This document shows, one piece after another, positions 11,601 to 23,600 of a stretch of 64,000 nucleotides of DNA. The stretch comes from Helicoverpa zea. Its lineage: Eukaryota; Arthropoda; Insecta; Lepidoptera; Noctuidae. Below the pieces are notes generated by a model, which was not told the origin of the DNA, did no database searches, and worked only from the letters and a program-made list of their open reading frames with translations. The stretch covers positions 11,036,001 to 11,100,000 of the forward strand of contig NC_061470.1 in assembly GCF_022581195.2 (NCBI RefSeq), read 5' to 3'. How positions within the stretch are numbered: the stretch's first letter is position 1; every line of letters begins with the position of its first letter. The translations under genes and the position numbers were made by a program.

Positions 11601-14600
11601 CGGGTGCCACGTGACAGCACCGCGACTTCGAGCTCGTGCCAACAGCTTTAACAAAAAACAATGGTTGACCGCAATTAAAATCCGAGCGAACGCTTTTAAC
11701 CCCCTTCCGCATCTCCGATACCCACTGATACTGACAGATGGTTTCTTCGCAGCGACCCGTGCAATATTCCATGACGACCAAAGTTGTAGTTGAGTAGGAT
11801 CTTAAGTTGACGCCTTGCAGTAAGGTTTTAGTTCATACATTCATACTAGCGTGAAACATGGAACAAGAAAAGATGACTACTGGTCAGATCAACTGTTGTA
11901 TACATACTTGTTCAAGGAATTGGAGTTATTTTACTGACGTAATTCAAAATTTCCAGGTGATCCGGCCACCGAACTCGGACGTCGAGCTCGAGTTATATCC
12001 CCTGCACCTCAAGCTACTACGGCATGTTCAGAGCACACAGAGTACGTATCACCTGTATATTCTGTCATATGTTTTATATTGTCTGCTTCAAATTCAAAGC
12101 CAAAATAGCTTATTAAAGTAGGCTAATTAGATTAGACCTTTTTAACGTCAAAATTACAAAAATGTCAGCACCCCAAAACGCCCCCTTCACCTTTCACCAC
12201 TTCCTAGTGTTATGGCTGGAAAGAAGAATCGGTGAAGAACAAATTTCCCAGCAACACAGCTGTCTATTACAATTTACTTATTTATATAATTTAGGAGATA
12301 TACAATTCAAAATACAATAAAACAAAGATACTTTTGTCCTCTTCAGAGTTCTGCGTTTATCTGGGAAATAAGCATTAACATAATAACAATTTAATTCTTA
12401 CTGACCACGTGTGTGGTTCCCAGGAGTGTCACCAGCAGGTACTGGTACAGGCACAGCGCTGTACAGCAGCGTGCCGGCGCCGCCCGACCGACAGCTCGCA
12501 TACACCGCCGCTTTCTCAAGACTCGCCACCGTCAAACAGGTCAGGGACAAAATTATCACTACACTAGACGAACAAAAACGATAAAAAAGCTATTAACTAA
12601 GTTAATAATATATACATTAAACGCCTTCCTCATCATCCTCATCTTCCGAGCCTTATCCTATGTTGCGGTCGGCTTCCTAACGGATGCAGCTGTTTACCAG
12701 TGTTTTACAAGGAGCGACTGCCTATCTGACCTCCTCAACCATATCATCATCATATCATGGCACAACACTCATCCTCCGAGCCTTTTCCCAATCATGTTGG
12801 GGTCGGCATCCAGTCTAACCGGATTCAGCTGAGTACACGTGCTTTACAAGAAGCGACTGCCTATCTGACCTCCTCAACCCAGTTATCCGGGCAACCCGAT
12901 ACCCCTTGGTTAGACTGATGTCAGACTAACTGGCTTCTGACTACCCGTAACGACTGCCAAGGATGTTCAATGACAGCCGGGACCTACAGTTTAACGTGTC
13001 ATCCGAAACACAGTCCATGGTGTCTAAGATATACGTAGAAAGTACATACAAACTTAGAAAAGTTGCAGTGGTACACTTGCCTGACCTGGGATCGAACCCA
13101 CGCCCTCATACTTGAGAGGTTGGTCCTTTACCCACTAGGCCACCACGACTTTTACATCATGGCACTACACTATACAAACATAAATAGGATGCATGCTTAC
13201 GCATTTTTTTAAGTAGGTAATTTGCTTTATTTGAACCTATGTCAATTCTTCCCGCGTTTAGAAGAAAATTCAAAAGCTAGATCAGATGTTAAAAGGCTTT
13301 TTTGAACAACATATTTCATGGCGGTCCTAATAAAGGGTAGGTCTACTACTGGCGTAAATGCAAGATTGATTTCCTAAATCTTAAACGCTTGGGTGGATTC
13401 CCATTATGCCAAGGGCATCTTCTGCGACCTATCTTAAGCGTTTGACTGTGTTGACCACATTGATCTCATTTGTAAATTGAGCAACTACGGTTTTCCAGGT
13501 AAAACTCCCGCTCTTGACCTTCTATCTTTCAAATAGAAGAGCAAAAAGTAGGAATAAGTGGTTCGAGTCCATCTGGATTAGTAGTGAAAATGGGCGTACC
13601 GCAAGGTTTCATGATGACTTCTTCCTTGTTTATTGATTTATATCATATCTAAAATCTATATTGTATTAATGATATACAAGTCAGACTTCACTTCTGTAGA
13701 TGTCAATGATAACTTAATGATTCTATCGAAGTGGTTGTACCTCGAGTAAATGTCTCCTCGATGCCGATAAAACGAAACCACCTGGTAGTGGCAGTCGCTG
13801 TGAATCTAAAAGCTCTTCTATTTTGTGTGTGCTATTTTCACGTAAGCCTTGATTATATGGCGAAGTCGTGTGTATCTGTGTGTTGATCGCGTGTAATGTA
13901 AGCTCTGTGCGGTAGGTGTGCGAGTTCCTGTGCGGAGCGCTGGGGCTGGCGCGGGAGGACATGCGCGTGTGGGCCGTGGGCGCCGCCACCGTGCTGCTGG
14001 ACGACGAGCGGCCCACGCTGCACGAGCTGGGCCTGCAGCACCGCGCCGCGCTGCTGCTGGAGCTGCGCAACCCCGACCTCACCTGGCCCGAGGAGATCGG
14101 CGCTCTCAGGTACTGTCTGTTACCAGCTGAACAACTTACGTCTCACTGCCAGAACCTACACGACGTGGGAAAATTATACAAGTTACTTTTATGTCTCCGG
14201 GATGCGCTGTTGACGATGACTTGTTCCTTAGTTGTCCAGCAACTACCACTACCAGCATCAAAGGATACTACATTAACATACATGTGCAAATAAATACTTT
14301 GACTTTGAACAACATGGTAGGTAATTTAATTTAGCATAATTTTTAACTAACCCAAGATATTTTCATCAATCCGTTCAAATTCCGAATCTCCTTCAACCCA
14401 AGTTACTTCATCTTAAACAAAACCTGTAACTCCAATATGTTTGTCTTCAGCATGAGCAGTGGGTCGAGTCGAGCGACAGAGCGTCGGGAGACTCTCATAG
14501 CGCCCAACCTGCCCGGTGCCACTGGCCTGCACAACCTTGGCAATACATGCTTTATGAATGCCGCATTACAATCTGTGAGTATTGCATTGTTATTTTCTAG

Positions 14601-17600
14601 ATTGTTATCAACTTCTGAAAATCTTAAAAAAGAAATCTATGATTACTTCACTCATTCACTACTATCACTATCGTTACTATCCCTTATGTATTGCTATTGT
14701 ATTTCGATCTAATGATTTGCGCTTTTCGAAATACATAATGGTTACGGTTATGACAACCATTTACGGTCCACCTTCTGCCTAACTATAGTTCGGCCGTTCA
14801 GAGAATGCGTTCCTGACACCTATCAGTTAGTCAGGACTAGTGATGGGCACAACATAACACTGAGTTCGTTACCGTTCCCCCAAAATAAACCGCCGCATTA
14901 TTTTAAGATTATTTTCGTTTTAAATTGGCGGAATCATTTAAAATTTATATTTTAGTTATTTAAGTGGAAACCAAAAAAAGGTAATATTCATATAATAAAA
15001 TCGTTTTATTTATTCTTTGTTACAAAGTTACAATCTGTATTTCTATGCAATAAAGTAAGTACATTGAATTGAATGTGCGTACAGAATATTAATCAGACTC
15101 CGATTCGCTTGAGGAGGTGGTGTCTTCATCATCATCTTCGCCTACGTGTATAATTATATTAGGTATTATCAATAACAGAATCAATCCTGATATCTCGGTC
15201 AAAACCTTCCAAAATCAGGTTTTTAGAGCTCTACCTCACTGGGACGCCATGGCGACGTCGCAAGCGGCACAGGTCTGGCTACTTCTGGCATCCAAATGTC
15301 GCCAAGTCGAGTGGCCATGGCGTCTCGACAGTCAATTGTTTACGTCGTCGCTCAAGAAATTGCAAGCTAATTGGCGACCACATTGGCGACTGTGTGAGGG
15401 AGGTGCGCTTTACCGTGTACATTATAGTGGCTACTGTGGCCACGTCGCGTCGCCAAGTTGCCACGGTAGCCAGAAGCCACATAGGGAACTGTAGCTCGTG
15501 GCCACGCCTCCAATTTGGCGACGTTGCGACGTTCCATACATTTCAATACTAACTGCTTGGATACGTAGCCGGCGACGTCGTCATTGGCGTCCTAATGAGG
15601 CAGGGCACTTAGTCTTAGCGCACGAAACGACAACAAACGACTATTTAGCGTCACAAAATGACGGCCCATGATGCCATTTGGGGTTACCAATTTCAACCTA
15701 AATATAAAAATGCTACTTTCTTTCGCGCGTTCAGTTTGATCATACTTTTATTTTTATATTTCATAAAAGTTATCCTATAGTCCATTATTTTCAAATTCTT
15801 AAAAAGAAAAACAAAAAGTATTATTTTATATTATAAGTATAACTGTATAAGAACCATCAACCAGAACAGATTACGATACTTGCCTGTTATTTTTAGCACA
15901 GCACTACAAATATAAAGCGCTGACATAACCTTGTAATAGCGCAGTATAGATTTAGAAAAATATTGTTTACCAAGTTATTTGACACTCAATTTGGCACAAA
16001 ATTACAACATTCATTGATTATTATTGATATAATAATGTTGTTTTAATGCTCAACAATTGTTAAAACGATAAACAACCAGCAAAAATATTTTTATCGTACT
16101 GCAACGCCATTACAAAGTTACGTCGTCAGTTCAATCGCGATGTGTCAGAAACGCATTCTCTGAGCGGCCGAACTATAGAGATAGATGTCTACCATAAATA
16201 ATCAAGTGTATTAATAAAAAAAACCGACGAATTGAGAACTTCCTCCTATTTGGGAAGTTGGTTAATAATCTACAAATGACAATAACACACATTTTCGTTT
16301 ATCCTCAGGTATGGAACACAGGCCCATTAACGAGGTATTTCAACTCGGGCATGCATTTGTATGAGGTGAACACGACAAACCCGCTCGGAACTAAAGGAGT
16401 ACTAGCATTGAGATATGGAGAACTATGTAAAGAGGTCAATTTTTGTTGATTATTACTTATATTAAGTTATGTTTATTTCGTTTTTTATTTACGTAATATG
16501 TATTTCAGGTATTATAATTTATAATGTTAAAAGTAAAGCAAAGAAAACGACAGTGGACTTAGTATAGTGCCTTGAGGTGCACATAGTAAAATATTGATAT
16601 ATTTCGATGAGTATCTGGTTATCTATGTTTAATTATAAGCCTGTGATTATTTTCGAATTTCAATGTACAATTTGAATATGAAGGCACATCATAATTGCCA
16701 AAATTAGTTCAACTTATTTCCTCATATCTTATGATTATGCTTATCAAATGCATTTTTCCGGTCAGTGATGTTTGCGACTTTATAACATAGGACAGGATAG
16801 GATAACTATGAGTGTAGGAGTGTTTACACATTAATATCGATGCTTTATAGTCCAGTTGAATATTTACCGTAGGCTTTGGTATCTACCTCTATAGTTTCTT
16901 GGCCGGTTCTTCTCACATAAGACCCAGTTTTTGGAATTTTGTACCTAGGGTTAGTGACGTTTCGTAAGAACCTGTGGTTATATATAGGTGTATATAAAAT
17001 ATATTTTATGATTTTGCCTTTGTCAGGTGTGGTCGTGCTCAGCGCGGTCGGTGGCGCCGCTGCGGGTTCGCTGGTGCGTGTCCCGCTGGGCTCGGGCCCT
17101 CGCTGGCGGGGGGCAGCACGACGCGCAGGAGCTGCTGGCGTGGCTGCTGGACGCGCTGCACGAGGACCTCAATCGTGCTGCACCGCCGCCGGCACGGTGT
17201 CTGCCGCGGGCTGACGACTCCGGGGGCAGACCCGACCAGGTAGAACACCGTACTCTTAGTCCCTCTGCGCAATAGGCAGACACGATTTCCTGGCTGCGGC
17301 AGCCAACACAATGCGCCTGATTGTATGGTAGCCAGAGCGGGTGTAGGCGAATGTATGTGGCTGCCGTCAGCGTGTAGCAGCCAGACGTATTTCCGAACCT
17401 TGATAAGATGAACTGAGAATTTTATTGGCTGCTATAACTGTATGCAAGTAGAATATTTGAGCAACCTATTACACCGGTTGCTCAAATATTCTACTGCCGC
17501 AGCCTGGCCTGCCTAGCGCCCGGGGCGCTTTATATTGAAAATATTTATTTCAGACTAAGCACACACAGACACCATTTAGACACCATTGACTGTGTTTCGG

Positions 17601-20600
17601 ATGGCACGTTAAACTGTAGGTCCCGGCTGTCATTGAACATCCTTGGCAGTCGTTACGGGTAGTCAGAAGCCAGTAAGTCTGACACCAGTCTAACCAAGGG
17701 GTATCGGGTTGCCCGGGTAACTGGGTTGAGGAGGTCAGTTAGGCAGTCGCTTCTTGTAAAGCACTGGTACTCAGCTGAATCCGGTTAGACTGGAAGCCGA
17801 CCCCAACATGATTGGGAAAAGGCTCGGAGGATGATGACTAAGCACACACAGTACACAGTCCATTTCATGTTAGTAAAATTCTGGGTTAAGCTCGCCATTG
17901 TACATAAACTCTCTTTATTATTTTTTATTATGTATTGTAAGTGTGCAATAAGGAATAAGAAAGAATAAGAATTAAAATGAGAAACTTAAAAATCTATGTT
18001 AGTAGAATTTAAAGTAATTATTATTTTGAACATGCATCGACGACCAGTGCCTGAGCATCTGGCCGTCAACTCTGTCCGACAACACACTCAGAAGCGTGTT
18101 GCTGCTCCCCTTTACCCGAGACCACAGGGAGGCCGTTCTCATACGAAGTACCGCCTGGAAGCAGTCCGTGCTATGCTCCGCAAACATACCGGGGGCACTG
18201 CACCTCCAAGGGAGCCCCAACATACCCCTGAACGCGTTGTTATATTGGACGCGCAGAGCATTGTAGGCTTTTTTAGTGTAACTGCTCTACAGGCTGCACG
18301 TGTATAACGTTTGGCAGTAGCTTTTAAATAATGTGACTTTAACGTCACGCGAACATCGTGCAAACCTGCGAGAAAGCATGTTACCCCTTACCGACAATGC
18401 CCTGCGCTCCCTTTCCATGTCCATATCATCGGCTACGTTTTCATTGATCCAATGACCCAAGTACTTAAATTGGACACTTGCTTGAGGACGGTTCCATTAA
18501 GTGTGATCGGAGGAACGGAGTAGGTTTTATAATGTGACAGTGCCTGACGCCGCGTCCTCATGACAGCGGTGTATAGTCGTGCGCCGTGTTGTGCGTGCAC
18601 AATGTGCAGTGTCATATCACCTAACGCAGATGATTATTTTCGTCGTCCAAAACATTCTCATATTACAAAAATGTTTACGTTATTTGAAGATTTTAATGTA
18701 AAAAGGATAAAAAAATATTTGACAATATACCTAATGTATTGCAGGTGGTAGCAGCAGAAGCGTGGGAGCAGCACACATCCCGCAACGCGTCCATCATGAC
18801 GGAGCTGTTCTACGGGCAGCTGAAGTCCAAGGTGCAGTGCGACACGTGCGGCAAGGACTCCGTGCGCTTCGACGCCTTCAACATGCTCAGTCTGCCGCTG
18901 CCCATGGAGTCCTATGTCTGCTGCGAGCTCAGGGGTACGTCATCATCACCACCTGCCGAGCCTTTACCAATTATGTTGAAGTTAGTTTTCAGTCTGACCT
19001 AATGAAGCTGAGTATCAGTGTTTTACAAGGAGCGATTGTTTATCTAACTTCGTCAATCTCAGTTACCCGGGCAACCCGAGAAGCTAAGGGCTACGTCACA
19101 GCGCGTCATACAGCGCACTCGCACGAGCCGCGGCGCCCGCGACCACCATCGCGAGCTTCATACTATCGCACACAATTGTACCCAGTATTTACCCTCGACT
19201 ACTCGGCCGTTTCATTTCATATTATAACTACATTTGTAATTAAATTGTACTTGAATTTTATTTAACTATTTACAATACATAGTACAAAATTCCAAATAAT
19301 TTTTGATATGCTCCTGCGCAAACAGCAGTTTTAAAATATTTACGCAAAAGTCTTAAAACAATTTAGAACACAACAGGATTTTTTTCAAAAGCATTCGATT
19401 TGAGTTCAAATTGTAACGTGAAAATTAACATAAGAACTACTTTGTAAAGAATAATACTTCGTTATTCCAGTAATGCTGCTGGACGGCTCGGTGCCCATCA
19501 AGTACGGCGTGCGAGTCAACTCGGAAGGCACATACTTAGATCTCAAGAAGAAGCTGTCGGAATTATGTGGATTAGCGCCGGAATCGTAAGTCTAATCATT
19601 ATTTTAACTTTCTTCACTTTTCCTATCGTCACTACCTCTATTTAATTACCTGATCTGATCCATACATCTCTTCTTTCCCTTATACTTTGATTAGTACATG
19701 ATTTCTGTATTTACTGTGTTGTGCAAGTTATCCAACCCTCATTAATTTTTCCCCTTTTTATGCCCAATTCTATTCTCTTTCCCTGTCCTCTTTATTTTCT
19801 GTCGTCTATTACTTATGGCCTCCTCTTGGCGAGTCGAGGGCAAACGACTTTAAGTTTTGGATGCCCAATGTTTCGCCTCGCCCACGGCACCATCAATGGC
19901 GTTATATAGGTCTTCGATAGCGCAGGAGTAGGGCACTTTAGGCTGCACAGAAGGTGCCGTGTATGCATCTAGTATCGTCAGTTTAACCCTACCTAAATAC
20001 ATTATTTTTACATAATACTGCCTGTTTGTTCCAGTATGCTAATAGTGGAAGTATCAGGGGCTACTATAGGCCGGGTGCTGGAGGATAGCGCCAAGATCAG
20101 CGCGGCCACCGCCTGCGAGCTGTACGCGTACGAGCTGCCGCAGCAGGACGATGATGACGCTACCCACTGGGAACACTGCCAACATCATACTAACGGTGAG
20201 GATTAACACTAGGAATGGGAGAAGGATATGAAGAATAGATCTACTTCTCTTCCGGGGCGTTTGTAATACCAGCTTAGATTCGGCGCAATTTAAAAGTCTC
20301 AAAAAGTTTATCTAAGCTTGATTGTTCCTACAGATTTTACGTACTTTAGCATAACATTATGGTGTGGCAAGGTTTGGATGGACATTTTCATGCAAATGCA
20401 CATGCAGCAAGGGTCCCACCCTCCCGCTTTCATGCATATGCATAAGAGACAGTTGCCATGCAATCTAACCTATACTCGATACGTTTCGCCTAGCAACGGG
20501 GCATCCTTAGGAGATGTTGACTCGTCGACCGCTCGGGTGCGAGTACAGGTTCGGCTTCATATCAACTGTATCGTTTAGGCGTATGCATGATTACCTTTGC

Positions 20601-23600
20601 TGAAGGTGCATATGTATGAGAATAGGACTACATCCAGCATTCAAGCCTCGGTTTATTGTTTCATTTAAGAAGAACTTCGGCTAAGCATTAAGGATATATT
20701 AAAAAAAAAAAAACAGTATTTACAATAATATTTTGTCTATTTTCATCTGGCAGGCTGGTCTATGGAGCCGCAGCAGTGGGCGGAGGTGAGTGTGGGCGGC
20801 GGCAATACTTCCTCACTCTGCATGCCAGCACTCTTCTGCTTCAAGGTTAGCCTAGCACTGCACACGCAGCGACACACACACACAAACATATGATACTTTC
20901 TGATTGCATTTACAACTTGGTTTTTTAAAAAGGTGTAAACTTGATAAAGATTTTCTGTCAATTGTGATTAATTAAAAATAATCTTGAAATTGATTGAAAA
21001 ATGCTCCCAAAGACTCCTAAGTTTGTTTCGAATGTAAATTTCGACCATTAGTGTACACTTAACTTGGATTGAATAGCACCGGAAAGTGCAATCACCCATG
21101 GCTTCAATATGCCTTACCTGTGTTGTGAGTTGAAATACACTCACGAAAATTATAGTTCTCTATGAGACCTTTTTTTAATTAAAACATTTGACTCTTATAA
21201 AAAATATTTTACCCCTCTCTGGGTATCATTTTAGAAATGCATCAGAAAGTCATAAAGTACAAAATCACAACTACACAGCCGTAGCGTCCGTATCAATTGT
21301 TTTTTGTTTTTATATGAAAACGTTTTCATCTGCTCTCGAAACAAATATTGAAGATAGAAAATCGACATTAGAATGATGATATTGTTATAGGATTCTAGAC
21401 AAAATTCTGTTTATTTGGATAGATTTTTATCAAATTTTCTTTTTTTGGAATTATCCCAACTAGATCAGAGGGGAACTGTTAAAACTGCAGATTTGCATTT
21501 TTGTTACATACATATGTATATTACTTAGAGCCAAAACACATGAAAATTCATTGATTTACTCACTGTCATAGAGACTGTCTATGTAACTATCTACTTGTTC
21601 TACTTAGTTTGGTTTTCGATTTGGATGTTGTATTCTTTGTACATAACTATATACTAAATTAGTGGTGGGGGGTTTTTGAGGCAGTGAAAACGTTTTTATT
21701 TCCCCGTTTGGTGATGGCATGTAAGTGTAAGCGAAAGTTATTCAAATACCTTACATAAAAACATAATTATATCTACATGTAAATAAGAACATACTGTATA
21801 ATATACCTTATATTCCCAAACTGTGACGTCATAAAGTGCTGACTAACTAAACTGTGTACATATTGGCGCTGGTTCTTTTGTGTTCCAAGTATTGCTGTCC
21901 TTTACTTACAAGTAAGGAAAGAAAGAGACTGATATTTTCGATCTGTCAAACTACATTCGGAATTTGAATTTAGAATTTTTTGAAGCAGAAATACAAACTT
22001 TTTTAGAATTGTAGACGTTTGACAGCTCTGAAATATTTCAGTCTTTCTCTAGTTGGATTTGTGTGTAATGGCCAGCTATAATAGGCATGATGACAGTAAT
22101 CAAAAATCATTAAAATAATATATTTATTAAATTAAACTTGAAGCTTGGAATATAAAACGCGCATTGTTTTCTTTATTAATAATGTGATTAATATGTATTT
22201 TTATAAAACAAAATTACGAAATAAGGCAATCCGCCATGATATCTTGAACACCAATCAGAGCTCGTGACGTCATCTCTCAAAACAACTCGCGCGAAAGCGC
22301 GCGAACGTCACATTTCGTTATTCTGAACTTCCACTGCGATCTTTGTTTTTAATTAATTAATTGTTTATAACACGAGTTATGGAGCCCGGATTTATCAAGG
22401 CAAACAGCGCTAATTTGCCTAGAATTGATATCATAATGCTGGGAGAGTTTTTGGCATCAAATAAAGATTTTTGTTCAGCTGAATTTAGAAATGTTAAAAC
22501 TTCCATGTAAGTATACTAGTTTAATTAAAAAAAACTTCCATGTAAGTGTATTAGTTTAATTAAAAAAACTTCTATGTTAGAATCTAGAGAACTATGTAAT
22601 AACTTACATCAAAGTGATCTTCACAAAAATAAAGTTGTACCCTGGGCAATATTGCTTTTGAATCTCGCCTTGCAAGTTTAAGCCACTTGTTTCGTATTTT
22701 TTTATTGTGAGGAACGTACACAAATAACTTATCAGGAGTTGTTTTGGATGTGTTCTTACACTGGGGGACCCCACAACACCTATGCACTTTCGAATTCATA
22801 TTTAATAACACAAAAAACTTAATTATTGCACGAGCGTTGTTTACTTGCGTCTTGTAATTTCAGTCGTGACGTCACAAGTGACGACATGACACTGACAAGC
22901 GTTTTCGCGCCGGATTCAAAGTGGACAGAGAAAAATGCAATTATTTGATAAAAAAACTTCGCATTTTCTTAAAATTAATAATTTTTCATATAAAATAGAC
23001 GTATACCTACATCATACAAAGGTATTTAAAAATTTGTCATCATGCCTATTATCTTGGATCGCAATAGAATTGGGCCGTTGTTCGTTTATGTGTTGAGAAC
23101 AGCGTGGCGGAGTGTTGACGTTCAGGTAAATGTACAAACGACAGCAAATCAACCTACCTCAATCTGTCAAATTTCAATAGAGATTCAACCTTATCACGAT
23201 AGTGTAAGGTTAATGTTCTATTGGTTATATTTGACAGGTTCGGGTAGGTTGACTGTTGGCGTCTGTACAGATGACACTACAAACTGCACTTGTGTTGTAT
23301 TTCGATCTCATCGTTTTGTTTGTCGTAGAAACTGATGATTTTTATCATTATTTATGTGTGTGATATACAAACAATAACTCACACTATTATGAAAGTCATT
23401 CATGTTGTCATTCATCCTTGTGTGCTAGTTGTACAGTTTTACATGTTTTGTCGTCTGATTGTATGTCTGTTGTCCAATCTCTTTGCTAAAATTGTATATT
23501 CACTAAGAACCTGCAAAATAACTTAGCGAGGAATTATTTAAATCTCTGCGCATAAAATAGCAATTTGATAACTAATCAAGCCTCGAAATGGGTGGGGAGA

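Noticed and set aside
7520..11640. CRISPR-like array
   Set aside because: No variable spacers; the whole 117-bp unit repeats, it derives from a eukaryotic exon, and the host is an insect.
7256..11793. Four overlapping open frames of 1341-1454 codons on both strands
   Set aside because: They are produced by a stop-free 117-bp (39-codon) tandem repeat; products are perfect 39-residue repeats of shadow frames, and the real coding frame of the exon stops in the first intron portion.
13090..13150. Possible tRNA gene on the minus strand (A and B boxes)
   Set aside because: It is the head of a dispersed SINE with a long body and several copies in the window; no clean cloverleaf.
15117..15494. 125-codon plus-strand open frame
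   Set aside because: Falls across the boundary of a MITE nested in a transposon; an artefact of GC-rich repeat sequence.
18739..19265. Extended frame beyond Usp32 exon L (87 or 167 codons)
   Set aside because: Beyond the donor at 18935 it reads into a SINE copy; the conserved protein resumes at 19471 in the phase expected from splicing.
23042..23335. 97-codon plus-strand open frame
   Set aside because: Explained by the long hairpin at 23131-23268.
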